The position numbers and the translations under genes were made by a program. From the NCBI GenBank assembly GCA_963678705.1, contig OY783208.1, positions 8,680,001 through 8,744,000 of the forward strand: a stretch of 64,000 nucleotides of DNA, written 5' to 3'. The notes under the pieces were generated by a model, which was not told the origin of the DNA, did not search any database, and saw only the letters and a program-made list of their open reading frames with translations. The stretch is from Panorpa germanica. Taxonomy: Eukaryota; Arthropoda; Insecta; Mecoptera; Panorpidae. This document shows, one piece after another, positions 11,735-23,955 of this stretch; position 1 is the stretch's first letter; each line of letters begins with the position of its first letter.

Positions 11735-11912
11735 CTGTTATTGTCGTTAAAATGTTATGACTTAACAACAATACTTTCAACCTGGACAGGTCTACCAACG
11801 CATATGCTTTAATATTAGCAATCTGCTTTTTATTTAAATGTAGAATAGCCAGACTCGGACAAACAGCGAATACCCCAGAATATATTGCACGGTTTTTATT
11901 CTTAATTAATAG
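11735..11912 (-). pseudogene. LRR relic, about two repeats
   Basis: The minus strand encodes CPSLAILHLNKKQIANIK, AYALVDLSRLKVLLLSHN and ILTTITEN followed by a stop. These align with consecutive repeats of copy A (SLATLNLNKNQIANIEEYALVD) and copy B (LEVLGLSYNYLTTITANQF). It lies about 370 bp upstream of copy A's start. It is a remnant of another family member, or of the segment deleted from copy A. Confidence 0.75.
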
Positions 11913-11917
11913 TTATG

Positions 11918-12756
11918 GGGCGGGGTTAAAGTCAAATTAATAAAAAGGAGGCATATTTTCGATCTTCTTTTTCGACTACAGAGTTTATATATTATTAATT
12001 CTATAATTACTACATGATAAAATAACATTTAATGAATTTATTGTGAAATTTTTATAAATAAATATCAAGAAATAAGGCAGTAACAGCGAATTTACGCTGA
12101 CGTCACAAAAAAAGTTTCATTGCGGTGTCCACCATAACTCATCACTGGAATCAGAAAACCAAAATGATTTCATTAATTGATAAGTTTTTGCAGGTAACAA
12201 TGTCGAATTTTTTTGAAACTAATTTTTCAATTTTTTACAGTTTTTGAAGTCAAAACACCGATTCTCATGAAAAAAATTAAAAACTGTTTTAAAATAATTT
12301 AAAAAAACTCGATATCGTTACCTCGGCATTTATGTAAAGAAAGTGTGTGCAAAATTTCAAAAGGTAGATTTTGAGGTTTCAATAAATCTTGAGCTAGAGA
12401 GGACACCGACTCTGAAAAATCTAAGTGTCACAGACACGCGTTGAAAAGTTTCAAATAAAGACGACACGAGACCAGAGAGGTGAAGATTTAAAACTCTATA
12501 TCTCCGACAGTTTTACTTTAATCGATTTCAAATTTTCACACAATAAATTTAATATGATGTACATTCATATAAATAAGTAAAAAAAATAAAAAAAGAAAGA
12601 TAGAAGACTGATATTTATTTATGAAAATTCACAAAGTATTCTTCTAATGTTATTTTATCATGTAGTAATTACAGTAATAATTATATATTAACTGTGTAGT
12701 CAAAAAACATTATTGAAGAAATGCTATTTTTTATCGATTTGACCTTAACCCCACCC
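11918..12756. repeat. Long-TIR MITE (family C), copy 1
   Basis: The ends are inverted repeats of about 160 bp: GGGCGGGGTTAAAGTCAAA at the left matches the complement of the right end (GGGTGGGGTTAAGGTCAAA), and the match continues through the block ATTACTACATGATAAAATAA on both sides. There is no coding capacity, which fits a non-autonomous foldback or MITE. Related copies lie at 29490-30060 and 51830-52420, with a fragment at 27530-27620. The target duplication is unclear. Confidence 0.75.
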
Positions 12757-13554
12757 TCCTTTAAATAGAAAGCATAAGACACTTGTTAATATTGAATCCA
12801 ACAAGTGTATAGCCATTTGCGCGAATGTAAATTTGACACCACTAGTGATGCTCGTTGTCAACTATTCGCTTTCTGCAGCGACGTTATATCTAACAACATC
12901 AAATTACAACATTTAAAATAAAACTTTATTCTACGAACTTTTTTCCGGTTCCAGAATGCTCACTCTGGTTAATCCGTTTACAGCGTAACTGGATGCTACA
13001 AGATTATTGTGCAAAAATTGAACTGGAATTAATCGCAGGAAATTCCCATTGGACACGTTCGTAGGACGTTAAGAAAGACAAAATAAATTTGATATAAATA
13101 AATGATATAAGAACACACTATTTGGTTAAAACCCACACGATGGAACACAGACTGATGTGTGCGAATAACTCATAATCGATTACTACTTAATTTTAGTCGA
13201 AATATGATTCACACGAAATACCACAATCCTTTTAGATATTTTTAGCATTCATAGCATTTTAAAAGATGCAAATTTGTATCATGCAAATTTGTGTAATGTT
13301 ATAAGTAAAAATACAATCATTTATTATTTTGTATTACGAAAGGACGAGGTTAACTTGTTAGCCGGTCCCGCTCTTATTCAGACCGGAACTGACGGATTCA
13401 TTGCAAATTGTAATGTAAATAAGAAACTTTGAGGAAAGTAAGCATTGCAAAGATAAGTTAGTTAGAACTGTATATCAAAATGACCGCAAATAAAAATGAA
13501 TCATTTGATTAATCAAATAGAAATGCAGCAGTGTTGACAACTGCACATTGTGCT
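12757..13554. other. 5' flank of LRR copy B, no gene seen
   Basis: No coding signal was found. Positions about 13420-13510 (AACTTTGAGGAAAGTAA, then ACCGCAAATAAAAATGAATCA) resemble 30150-30200 upstream of copy C (AACTTTGAGGAAAATAA, ACCACAAGTAAGAATGAATCA), suggesting a shared upstream promoter segment. Confidence 0.45.
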
Positions 13555-13600
13555 TATAAAACGAAACAAAAAGTTATTTACTACAGTCTCGCTGAACAAA
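13555..13600 (+). promoter_or_regulatory. Core promoter of LRR copy B (TATA plus initiator-like site)
   Basis: TATAAA at 13555-13560, with ACAGTCTCGCTGAA starting near 13583, about 29 bases later. That is the standard TATA-to-start distance. The CTCGCTGA sequence is also present at the same place upstream of copy A and in altered form upstream of copy C. The start site is inferred. Confidence 0.6.
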
Positions 13601-13800
13601 TTAGTGTGCGATAACATTTACAGTTTAGTAAATATTTAGAGTTCAATTAAATAGATAAAGTGATTTTATTTTTTTTTAATAATAATAAATAATAAATAAA
13701 AATAGATAAAGTGATTTTTAGAGATCTCGTATTTGCAAAAACAAAAGTTTGTATAACAATAAAGAAGAAATTTTGTACTATCATAATCCATTTGTATACT

Positions 13801-16713
13801 TCGATGGTACGCATATTGGTCTTGTTTATTTTGAGTGTGTGTGTTCTATCCAACGTCACTGAACTCTACTTGGAAGATGGTAATGCATTAAAACGGATCC
13901 CGCAAGATTGGAACATCGAAGACCCATTACTTTTAAAATCGATTATCGTACAGAAGTGCAAACTATAAGGAGAAGTGCTTTTGAACAATTTAAAAGCCTC
14001 GAGGTTCTAGAACTGCGTGAAACAATTGACACCATACAAGACGATGCCTTTAAGGGATTAGATAAAATAAGAAACATAGCACTTATTGCAACTGATTTCG
14101 TGGAAACTGATTCTAAAGTATTTCATAATTTAAATAGTTTGCTGAGGTTAAGCATGGTTAATGCTAAAATCAAGCAAATATGGTTAAATGACTTAACTGT
14201 GCTAGAAGAATTGGATTTAGTTCAAAATGAGATTACCGCACTAGATGGCAATAGGTTTAAAAACTTACTTGAATTAAGCTGTATTAACTTAGGCTTCAAT
14301 AAAATCAATTCAATAAGGCCTGGGACATTTGCAGATTGTCCAAAGCTGAAATATTTGTATTCAAATAACACGAGCTGGCAAGTATTGAACCAGATACTTT
14401 TAAAAACCTTTACGACTTAGAAGTGTTGGGCTTAAGCTACAACTATTTAACGACCATAACAGCAAACCAGTTCAATGGCTTGACGAGTTTAACGCAATTG
14501 GGTTTAGCAAATAATTTAATAAATGAGGTTGACAGTAATGGTTTCCAAGATCTTATTGAACTAACTGGTTTAGGCTTATCACATAACTATATCACATCTC
14601 TTGATCCGTTCCTTTTGACGAATTTGACAAAATTGACCCACATTTGGTTTGATAATAACTTTATAAAGAGTTTACCTGCAACATTTTTTAAAAACACCTC
14701 TAACTTAGAATTTATACATTTTTAATTTAATTTATTAAAAAAAATTCAGTTGTACGATAACTTCGTTAGGTTGAGGCACGTCTTTCTGCAACACAATCAA
14801 ATAGAGTCAATACAATTATCAGCCACGAATCAAAAAATCATTGAGGTATTAGATTTAGGTGACAACAACTTGACTCACCTTGACGAGTCGTTTCAGAATT
14901 TAACTAACCTTCAAATATTGTCGTTAGGGAATAATAATCTTAAAAGTTATCCTCTGTGCATACCAGGCAGTTTAAAACAGATGAATTTGTCTCAGAATGA
15001 TCTATGTGAAATAGCATTGGATAAATTGTGTGGCTCTGTAAGTAAAGGGATGCTGGAAACAGTTCATTTATCTTTGAATCACTTAACATCGTTCAATTTG
15101 AGGGAGAGCAACAAGTCTTTAAGAGAAACGCAACCGCTTTTAACCGAGGTTGATTTAAACAGTAACTACTTCAACGCCGACATTATTAACTTCATTCAGG
15201 ATTTTAAGCGTGATGAATTAATTCTAAAAATTGAACCGGTGCTGAAGCTTGAAGTCGAAGTGAGTCAGTGCTTTAACAATAAAGCGGGTCAGAATGGCAA
15301 AAAGACAAACCATGAAAATGTAACGAAAAACGAAAATAGCAACTTATTTATAACCGCGAGAAAAAATGATCAAAGCACAAGGCAGATTTCACAACCTTAG
15401 CTTTTTACCTTAGTTGAAGAATAGCTTACCGTCTCTAAACACGATTTCTTTATTACAATTAAGGTACACACAAAATGTGATTCGGATAAACAGGAAGTTT
15501 GCATTTTATATTCCAAGTCGATGTTTTTATGACTTGTGGATGTTACTTTAATACGCACATAAATATTTGAGCAATTTGCGCCACGTTTTCTTATTTTAAT
15601 AATTATATTCTGATTAATGTTGTGGAGTTTTGGACCTTTATAGAGAACTATAAGCTGGCTGAGGCTTGTCTATGATCTGTGGGCGGTTTTCAAATTCTCG
15701 AACGACAAATGTCGCTCAGTTTCTCGATAACTTAGTCGGCGCAATTTTTGTAAAAGACCTTTCTACTGTTAATTACTTAATAGTATTTTTTTATTTTAAT
15801 AACAAAGCACGCAGTAGTTTTAAAAACATTTATTTTACACTACATTACTTGATTATATTGGTTGATGAAAATAGTTGTTTTGGATTGAATACCAATGCTA
15901 CAACACGTGTTGTTATCACACAATGAATAATGTTCACGTAGTGAACGCTTTGACTGAAGCTATCGAAGTGTCGCAGGATGCGTAATGTACAAATGATGCA
16001 AGGTTGTTTGTGAAACAAAAAATATAGCTATCTCGCTTGTAATACGGTTTATGAATAACTATGATTGTTGTTGCACAGATGGCAATGTATGAATTTGATA
16101 AATACATAATTTTACATAACGTAAAATAATCTTGAATTAAACATTAATTAATAATAGCTTCTCTCTGTTGAAATGACATTTGTACTGCATTTAGTGTTGC
16201 CTAACTCGTAATATTAATAACTAGTACATAGAAAACCGTTCCTTTTAAGTAATTGGCGCCATATTGTTCATATGTAAACTACAGAGGAGAATGAGGACGA
16301 ATGAAATTGCAATTTACAATGGCATCAGCCGTTCTAGATCTAATGATGTCCTTACAGCCAGTCCAGTTCACGATTACCCGAGTCTTTATAACGATGTAGG
16401 AGCGGAGCCTACCTATTTAACGATCCTGCCTGATAGTCCAGGTACGTAATTAGAGAACGCCCAACGTGAATTGTACCTAATATGAAAAAGTCAAATAGTT
16501 GCTTTTACAAACACATTGTGTAACATTGTTACAAGCTTCAAATACAACAATTAAACAGTAATTGAAAAATGTGAATACAAAGAAAGTAAGGTAGTTTTAA
16601 TTGGGTATGTTCACTATAAGTTGATGTGGTTTTCAAATGTTTCAGGGCCCCAACTTCTGGAACTGCATAGTTACAATTCTGCGGAGACAAGTCATTATGA
16701 AGAAGTTGGTTGA
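13801..16713 (+). pseudogene. LRR receptor copy B, broken ectodomain with open tail exons
   Basis: Exon 1 (13801-15400) starts MVRILVLFILSVCVLSNVTE (signal peptide) and runs through the same LRR series as copy C. It has frameshifts near 13955 and 14370 and a nonsense codon at 14723-14725. Its C-terminal part diverges (to ...STRQISQP) and lacks the half-helix and GCAG|GTTAGA donor of copies A and C. Two tail exons remain open: 16250-16441 (VIGAILFICK ... PSLYNDVGAEPTYLTIL) and 16646-16713 (...TSHYEEVG). The acceptor before the first reads TTTTAAG where copy C has TTTTCAG, a likely inactivating change. Against copy C the tail is 20 residues shorter in exon 2 and has lost two YDY motifs. Probably not functional as a receptor. 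Confidence 0.82.
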
Positions 16714-17464
16714 CAACTGAACATGGCTTCATGTTGCCTTCAAAGTCATCACGTTATGTTTTTAAAGAAGATTTTATTTATTTTTAGTTAACCTTACTTT
16801 TTATTAAACTTGAATTAATGGCAATATTTTATAACGTTTATGTTACTATATTCATTACTTAATAACCATTAGTGTATGAATAACTTACGAAGTTTTAAAT
16901 TTAATCAAAACATAAAATTAGTTGCTATTGACTTGGCTGTCACTCTAAATAGCGAATTAGCTAGGGCTAGGAGAATTAAACTGTACCAGTTTTATTATTA
17001 TCACAGTACCAGTATACTGTAACTGTATTATTGTTGTTATCATTGTTTTAACGTTTTTTTCAACTACAAAACGTTGACGCGTACTTATTAATATATTTTG
17101 ACAAAAGCATATTTGTTACATGCTTTTTTTGTTAGAATAAATAACAATGAATAGAGGGGGAGTGCGGGTGGTGTACTGTTGCAAAATCCCGACATTACTA
17201 GCTTCTAGTGAGTCGATATCGAATAATAAATTTCATACAATCGTAGTTCTTCATTGATGTAGTTTGATTCGTATCACACATTTTAATAACAATCTAAATT
17301 GAGTGTTTGCCTTAAAAATGTGAAGACTACGATGTACTATTTACTTACACATTAGTTACCAGGGCGAATCCAGTTCACGATTACCCGATTACATGTACTG
17401 ATAAAGTTAACTATTAGGATCCCAAATGTGATTTGTATTTATTATTTGTTTATTTATATTTATA
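16714..17464. other. Gap with a small duplicate of the LRR tail exon
   Basis: Positions about 17370-17390 repeat CCAGTTCACGATTACCCGA from copy B's tail exon (about 16362-16380), encoding PVHDYP. This fragment abuts a piece of repeat family B (17393-17450). It suggests another lost LRR copy. Nothing else was seen. Confidence 0.5.
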
Positions 17465-20400
17465 CTAGCTGACCCGGAGAACTTCGTACCGCCTAACAGT
17501 CAATGAATGTCGTGTTACCTTTTAGCTGAACTAATTTAGTCTTTGATGAACGTAATACAATGATACAAAATAATATTTATTAATATAGATAGAAACATAA
17601 AAGTATTTTATTATGATGAATGATGATGAAAACATACAGAATGAGAATAAAAATTAAAAAAATAATAATAATTAAGTAATTCAAACTCATGTCAGAAAAA
17701 AATGATTGAAAACTATGTTGTGCAGATTGGAATACACTCGGATTAATTCATTAATGGGATTTTCATTCAAGCACCTTGTGGTAAACGACATTCTTTGTTT
17801 TTTGGTCAGGCGCAAGAACAAATAAAGCGGATGGTTTGCCGACACGTGAGCATGCCACGCACAATTGACCATGAGAAAAACATGCATTTTCTAGATTGAG
17901 GCCACAAATAGTCAAGGATTGGCCCTGTGATTTGTTGATCGTCATGGCGAAGGCAAGACGAATCGGGAATTGAATTCGTTTAAACTCAAATGGCAAATGG
18001 CGTTGGGATCATCGGAATCCTTGGAATAAGAACTTCCTCATCTTTAAATTTTCCTTTAGGTATCGACGCGTGAATCACATTGCTCATCAGTTTTTTTTAT
18101 CACCAAACGCGTTCCATTGCACAGTTTTGGTTGGTTTAAATTTCTAAGAATGATGACTACCGAGCAAACCGTAAGTTTTAAATTGTGCGGTGGTAAACCA
18201 GGCACATCCAAGGAGTTTAAAAATTCACTTGGATAATTAGTGGCTTCTTCTTCGTTTGTTACACAGTCGATAGATTTGAATGAATACAGAGTACCTACGA
18301 TTTGATTTTGAATTATAAAATTGAGGTCATCTACATCTTTATTTTTAGCGGCCAAAATTGCTCGCTCACTTAACCATTTAGTATTTTTGTGGTTAGCAAT
18401 GATATCCGGGAATACTTTGTTGATAAGCTCGTCTTTTGATGATACAAAATTGCAAACATTTAGAGGAAATGAAATCAAACCGCTCGATTTGTCAACAGGA
18501 ACACGGCCATTACCGATAGTCAGCAATTGCTTCGAGAAATCATCAGCAGATAGATCGTTCAACAATGCAACTCTCATATTTACAGACAGTTGAAGTTTCT
18601 TTACATATCGCCACAGATTTGATGCTTTGAGGCAAGCGTTTATTTCGTCGGCAGCAGTAGATCTTGGAATGACTGGTAGTGTTTGTCGGAAATCGCCAGA
18701 TAATAAAATCATTGCACCACCAAAACATCTCGAGTCAATTCGCAGATCTTTTAATGTTCGGTCTAGTGCTTCCAATGCGCGTTTGTGCGCCATTGTGCAT
18801 TCGTCCCATATGATGATTTTTGATGCTACTAAAAGTTTGGCCATTGCGGAGTGTTTCGAAATGTAACATGTCGGTTGTTCAGTAGTTTGAAGGTTTAATG
18901 GCAATTTTAACGCTGAGTGAGCCGTACGGCATCCGTCTAACAATGTGGCCGCTATTCCAGAAGAAGCAATTGCTACCGCAATTTCGGATCTCGCACGTAC
19001 AGTGGCCAAAATCAATGACATGAGGAATGTCTTCCCAGTTCCACCGGGGGCATCTAAAAAAAATAAGCCGCCATTTTCATCATCAATTGCATTAATCAGT
19101 GTATCATAGACTTCCCTCTGCTTAGGATTCAACAGAGGTACATTCGTTTGGACTGATTGGATTAGTTCATGTGGATCATATTCACGTTCACGTTCCAATT
19201 CTCTATTAAATGCGTCATTCATTCCGCGATCTGGCGCTGGCATTCCTAACCTAACTAACAAACTGCCGCACATGAGGTAACACATATCTTCGATCAAGAG
19301 CAAAGTCTGGTTATGCATCTCCTCATTCACCTCAAGATCGGAATTTCTTGAGCTGACGCGAATTCGATGTAAAATATCTTCAGACATGTTATCTTTGTAT
19401 TTGTTCCATAGGTCACGTGGGTTCGATGGGAAGCATGTCGAAATGATGATAGCAAATAATGTGCGTATCTGACTTGGAGATGCAGAAATAATTGCTTCAG
19501 CGATTGTCGTGTCCCAATGAGTATCGTTTTCAAGCAAATTCAGCTCTTGACATGCTGCACGAAATGTGGGGCACACTATACCAATAACAGTTCGTAGTGA
19601 TTCAAATGATGTTGGCCCTCGAACATGTACCAGCAACAACCGCAAATAGAAACATTCATCATTCTTCGGATGAACTGTGTAAATACGACCAAGAGCATCA
19701 GTAGAACGCATATCTGGATAACCAGGAACTGCATCGCCTTGCTTCCGACGTTGAAATTTCTTCGATGTAGCGTTCCAAGTGTAATAACGTGGCATTTCTG
19801 AGTAAAGCAAAGTTCGTGCGAACGGATCGCTTTGACAAATCGCAAAGAAACTGGTCAGTGTTGTCGCTGGAGGTGTTTCGGCACGTTGAGCAGCATTCGA
19901 CGCTGTGAAATATACTCTCTGACCGTTCTCTAGATGCACCCCCAAATGTACAACAGTGGGATGACGTTCGTGAATAAGGAATGAAAATATACGCCAAATT
20001 GCTTCATTGCAGTTCACATATCTACCGACTTGATAGCGCGTGATTTCATCGTTGATATTGAATGTTTGGATACCAAAAACCGCCATGTCGCTCCCTTTCG
20101 TGACATATTTGCAAATGTATTTAATTGACTTGACCGAATTGCAATACTCAACATTACAAAGTGCCTAGAAAGTTTTGGAAAGAAGTGGTGAATATGGAAC
20201 AATCCAACTGTTGTCAACTACGAAATCGTTTCCTTTCACTTTAGTTGTGATAGTTCTACCATTATCATCGGGCGATCGACGCCGATACAATGGATAACCA
20301 TCGTTGCCTGTAATGGGCTCTGCCGTCAATTTTCGTGGATACCGTTTGGAACACTTGCCGTCGACCATGCACGGTGATTGGTGGTTGATAGTGCCACACG

Positions 20401-23178
20401 GTCTATGAATCATATTCGTGATTACAACATCATGTAGGTCTGGATCGGTTTCAGGAGCAGGAATCTCCGCACAAATGATGTCATCTATTTGATCTGGCCG
20501 AATTCTTTCGACTAACCAAATTAGAATGTGAGCATGCGGTAGGCCTCGTTTTTGCCATTCGATTGAATACATCCAGCATCGAGTATTCCCAAAGACGTGT
20601 TGCTTAACAATGTAATTCATTAGTGACCGAATTTTTTGCCTGAAAACACGTGCGGTGATGTCGTGTCGATCACTTGATGTTTGTCCGGGAAGCAGCAATT
20701 TAATAATTTCTATCCATTTCGGATTACATGTAAATGTAATGAATAGATCTGACCATAATGACGAACATATGTCATTGCATCTTGCGCATATTCATGCAAA
20801 TGACGCGGGCTACCTGTGTATGTCGCCGGTAAAATAGTCAATCGACCAACATTTTCTGAATCTCCTTCTGTGCTAATTGCATCGCGTAAATGAATATACT
20901 CTTCTGAACGCAATTTAACTTGATTCAACCGAATGAAAGTCAGGCGCTCCGTTTCGATTTTAACGTACATGTCAACGCAATATTGTTGAAGCAGTCGACG
21001 AAATCGCAACAAATAATTGTCAGAATTTTCACGAATCATCAAACGATATGCGTAATAATTCATTGAACTTACCTTCTTGGTAGTTTCCTCACCTGGAACA
21101 AATGCAGTAAAAATTGTATTTTAGAACCCCTAATAGGTTAACGACTCTTACAGCTACTCTCTACTAAATTAGAAATTACAACTTCTTTTGGGTACTAAAA
21201 GCACACAGAATAAAATGTATATCAAGTTTAAATGAAAACAACAATATTGATCTTACCATTCAATGGATTAATCATTTTGATATGAAAGTGATATCCATCG
21301 TCTCCTTGCCAAAACATCAGCGGGTATTGTAACGCGTCATATGAACGGTGTGTTTCATATATTCTTTGTAGTTGCCCAGTATTGCGTCGTGTAAGTACAA
21401 TATCACGTGTTTCCAAGTTTTCACCAACAATCAGGATTGCCACTTCATCGATTGTTGGAGCATTAAATGTGCGTTTATGTGTTCCAGCTGGTCTTTTATC
21501 TGCTCTGATCCCAACTTTATAGTCATCACTTGGCATGCGCTCTAAAGCAGTCTTGAACAGCCTGACCAATGCATGATGTTCATGAAGCATTTGCTGCAGA
21601 TCTTGGAGAATTGCTCTTTTCGTAGCTGTGTTGATCCCTTGACGCCGGTCAAGTTGTTCTTCCATATTGCCCATGAAGTATATTTGCAAGAATTTATGCT
21701 GTGCATCTTCTATAGGTTGCAATGATCCAATGCGATGGCAAATCTGGCCTTGAATCTGTAAAGTCAAAGCCATAGTTATAGTTAGATTGACAAACACTTT
21801 TTACAAACACTTTTTTTTTTCAAATAATAACATGCCATTTTTATTTCAGAGACAAATACAGAAATCTAACAAACTACATTCCAGATTTTTTTTACAATCA
21901 TAGGAAATATAGTTTTTAACGTAAATTACCTTAAATGTCGGATTATATCCGTGTTCTTCGATAATTTCCGCCCCAAATGAAGTCATTTGGAAACAGACAT
22001 TGTATTTTTGAGTGTTCGCTAGAAAATGTCGTGATTCTAGTGTTTCGCCATAACGCAGGGAGGACAATGGCTCTGGTGGCGGGACCAATGATGTCAATTT
22101 CACTTTACCACTAAGGCAGCACAAACCAGGCGTTTCACCAGCAAACCTCAATGCTCCACAATGCTGGCAAACAACGTCCATTGGACCAATGCAAACTAAA
22201 CGATGCAAGCTGTAGTCGATGGTGCAATCATATAGAAACGCTGCTCGATTCAAATCAATACTTGAACCATTTCTTCTTGCACTTCGAAGATTATTCCTCT
22301 GTTCATCTGTACGATAAGCTCGACGATTTCTCGTTTCTAACCTAGCCGTTTCACGGGCTACCTCTCTTTGCTCTTGTGTTTGAGGAGCACGAATTAAGGC
22401 CCTTCTTTGCTCAATACTAACGCGGTGCTCTTCTCGTGCAATTTCTCGTTCTTCATCAGATAATTGACTCGCGATATTCCGTTGCCTAATTGCATTACGG
22501 CTCTGCTGGGAAAGATTAGATCTTCTAGGACGCGGCATAGTTATTAATATTAATACTGAATGTGCACTCGCATAAAACCACAAAAAACCACTTTCGAGAC
22601 ATAGACAATAGCTCAAAGAGTATATAAGCACTACATATGAATAGCTTATCAAGAAATATTATAGTTATAGATAACCTATAAAAAGACATTTACACTTTTG
22701 TTAACATGTACAATAAATCTTAGGTATTATTTTCTGAAATTAAAAATTATATAATTAATAAATAATTTACACAAATTAATGTCTAAAACAAACAAATATA
22801 ACAGTACCTGAACTTTCGACACATTTTACAAAAAATAAATTTCTGAACGCACATATGAATAGTTGTTAAAACATGTTGTCATGACAACAAATGTTTGACA
22901 TGAAATAAACAAATCAGCATTTATTAAAATGATCAAATATCGAGTTTTCATTGTCGAGTTTTTTAAATTTCGAATTTTCATTTTTTTAAGATGTATTATG
23001 CTATTGTAAGTGTTGTAACAAAACCCGTCTTTGTTTTATATATTTTCATTGTTTTTAAGATGTATTATGCTATTCGGGGCGAAGACAAATCCAACGAATC
23101 AATAACCATGAATATTGGTTCAGCAGATCTCGAGTTATAAGAGTTGCAACAAACCCGTCTTTCTTTTATATATTAAGA
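17465..23178 (-). mobile_element. Helitron, near full length (5.7 kb)
   Basis: On the minus strand the element begins TCTTAATATATAAAAG at 23178 and ends GGGTCAGCTAG at 17465. It is flanked by A on the 5' side and T on the 3' side, the expected A|T host site. TC start, CTAG end and a weak GGCG...CTCC hairpin just before the end are Helitron hallmarks. The interior encodes one Rep-helicase gene, 17763-22538. The 640-bp leader contains a partial tandem duplication (AAGACGGGTTTTGTTRCAAC at about 23013-23032 and 23140-23160). Helitrons move by rolling-circle replication. Confidence 0.85.
17763..22538 (-). pseudogene. Helitron Rep-helicase (HUH endonuclease plus Pif1-like helicase), lightly damaged
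   Basis: Three exons are inferred. Exon 1 (22538-21930) starts MPRPRRSNLSQQSRNAIR and has a zinc-binding CQHCG...CC motif. Exon 2 (21755-21257) begins IQGQICHRIGS. Exon 3 runs 21092-17763. Both introns (174 and 164 bp) have GT/AG borders and keep phase. The HUH motif is in LPHAHILIWL, and the paired catalytic tyrosines are in YICKY (about 20120). Helicase motifs are GGTGKTF (Walker A), IIWDEC (Walker B), LSGDFRQTLPVI and AMTINKSQGQSL. Damage is limited: a frameshift near 20745, a TAG at about 20163 (KTF*ALCNVEY), and frameshifts near 18085 and 18000. The short terminal piece ends YHKVLE. Recently active but now probably dead. Confidence 0.88.
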
Positions 23179-23494
23179 TTTTGCTTTTAAATTTATTATT
23201 TATTAATTGTATAATACAATTTAGATATATTAATTTTTATCTAAAACTTTTTTTATAAGCATATGGCACAACAACAAAATAAAATCATGTCATAATGTCA
23301 TAAACTGCAACAACTGCCTAATGCATTCAAATAAAGAAGAAGATGTCGTGAATCGCATTAAAGTTGAACGAAAAGTTTGACTGGGTTAAACTTCACTTGA
23401 TCCGTTAGACAGTTGATCCATCCGACGGAATGGAAGGTTCTCACGGGTCGGTACTGACAACCGATTTAACTCGGTCGAATAAATTTAGGGAGAT
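23179..23494. other. AT-rich gap between Helitron and LINE fragment
   Basis: No feature that I can support. Confidence 0.4.
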
Positions 23495-23805
23495 TTTCTT
23501 TATTTATTTATTTGGCTTGATTTTTATTCGTCGTAGCCACCATCAAACATTTTTTATATGTACTTAACATATAATTTATAACACTATTTTACCATTGTCT
23601 AAATAATTCAGTAATTAATTTTTAATCACTTAATACAAATTTAGTATTAACAGGGAAAGTTTTAATCACATCTAATATTTCACTATTGAATTTTGATCTT
23701 TGTAAACTATAATTTATGCATTCAAATATAATATGATCTAAAGTTCCTAATCCGCCGGGTTTTGCACTGATTACTTTTGATTCTGATTCTATAGGGAAAT
23801 TGATG
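23495..23805 (-). mobile_element. LINE 3'-end fragment (I/R1-like)
   Basis: The minus strand encodes the last residues of a LINE ORF2: KPGGLGTLDHIIFECINY, then a basic stretch and FPVNTKFVLSD before a stop. A short 3' UTR follows and ends in an AAAT-type tail (plus strand TTTCTTTATTTATTTATTT, 23495-23515). The DHIIFEC motif corresponds to the C-terminal zinc finger of I- and R1-type ORF2 (compare DHILWQC in the LINE at 56649-61914). The copy is strongly 5'-truncated. Confidence 0.6.
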
Positions 23806-23819
23806 GGAAGTGAACTATA

Positions 23820-23955
23820 ACATAATTTCTATAAAACTGTACTATACACTGATAAAGTTAGCTACCAGGATCTCAAATGTGGTATTATTTTTTAATATGA
23901 AGAAATAATATAGAATAAATTAACAATGAAACTAATCGTTTTAGATAATTTCTTA
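23820..23955. repeat. Dispersed repeat family B, fragment
   Basis: TTTCTATAAAACTGTACTATA followed by GATAAAGTTAGCTACCAGGAT matches the left part of family B (best copy 26507-26990). Confidence 0.55.

Noticed and set aside
18321..19997. Several 60-100 codon frames on both strands inside the Helitron
   Set aside because: Shadows of the Rep-helicase reading frame, which has clear motifs in its own frame.
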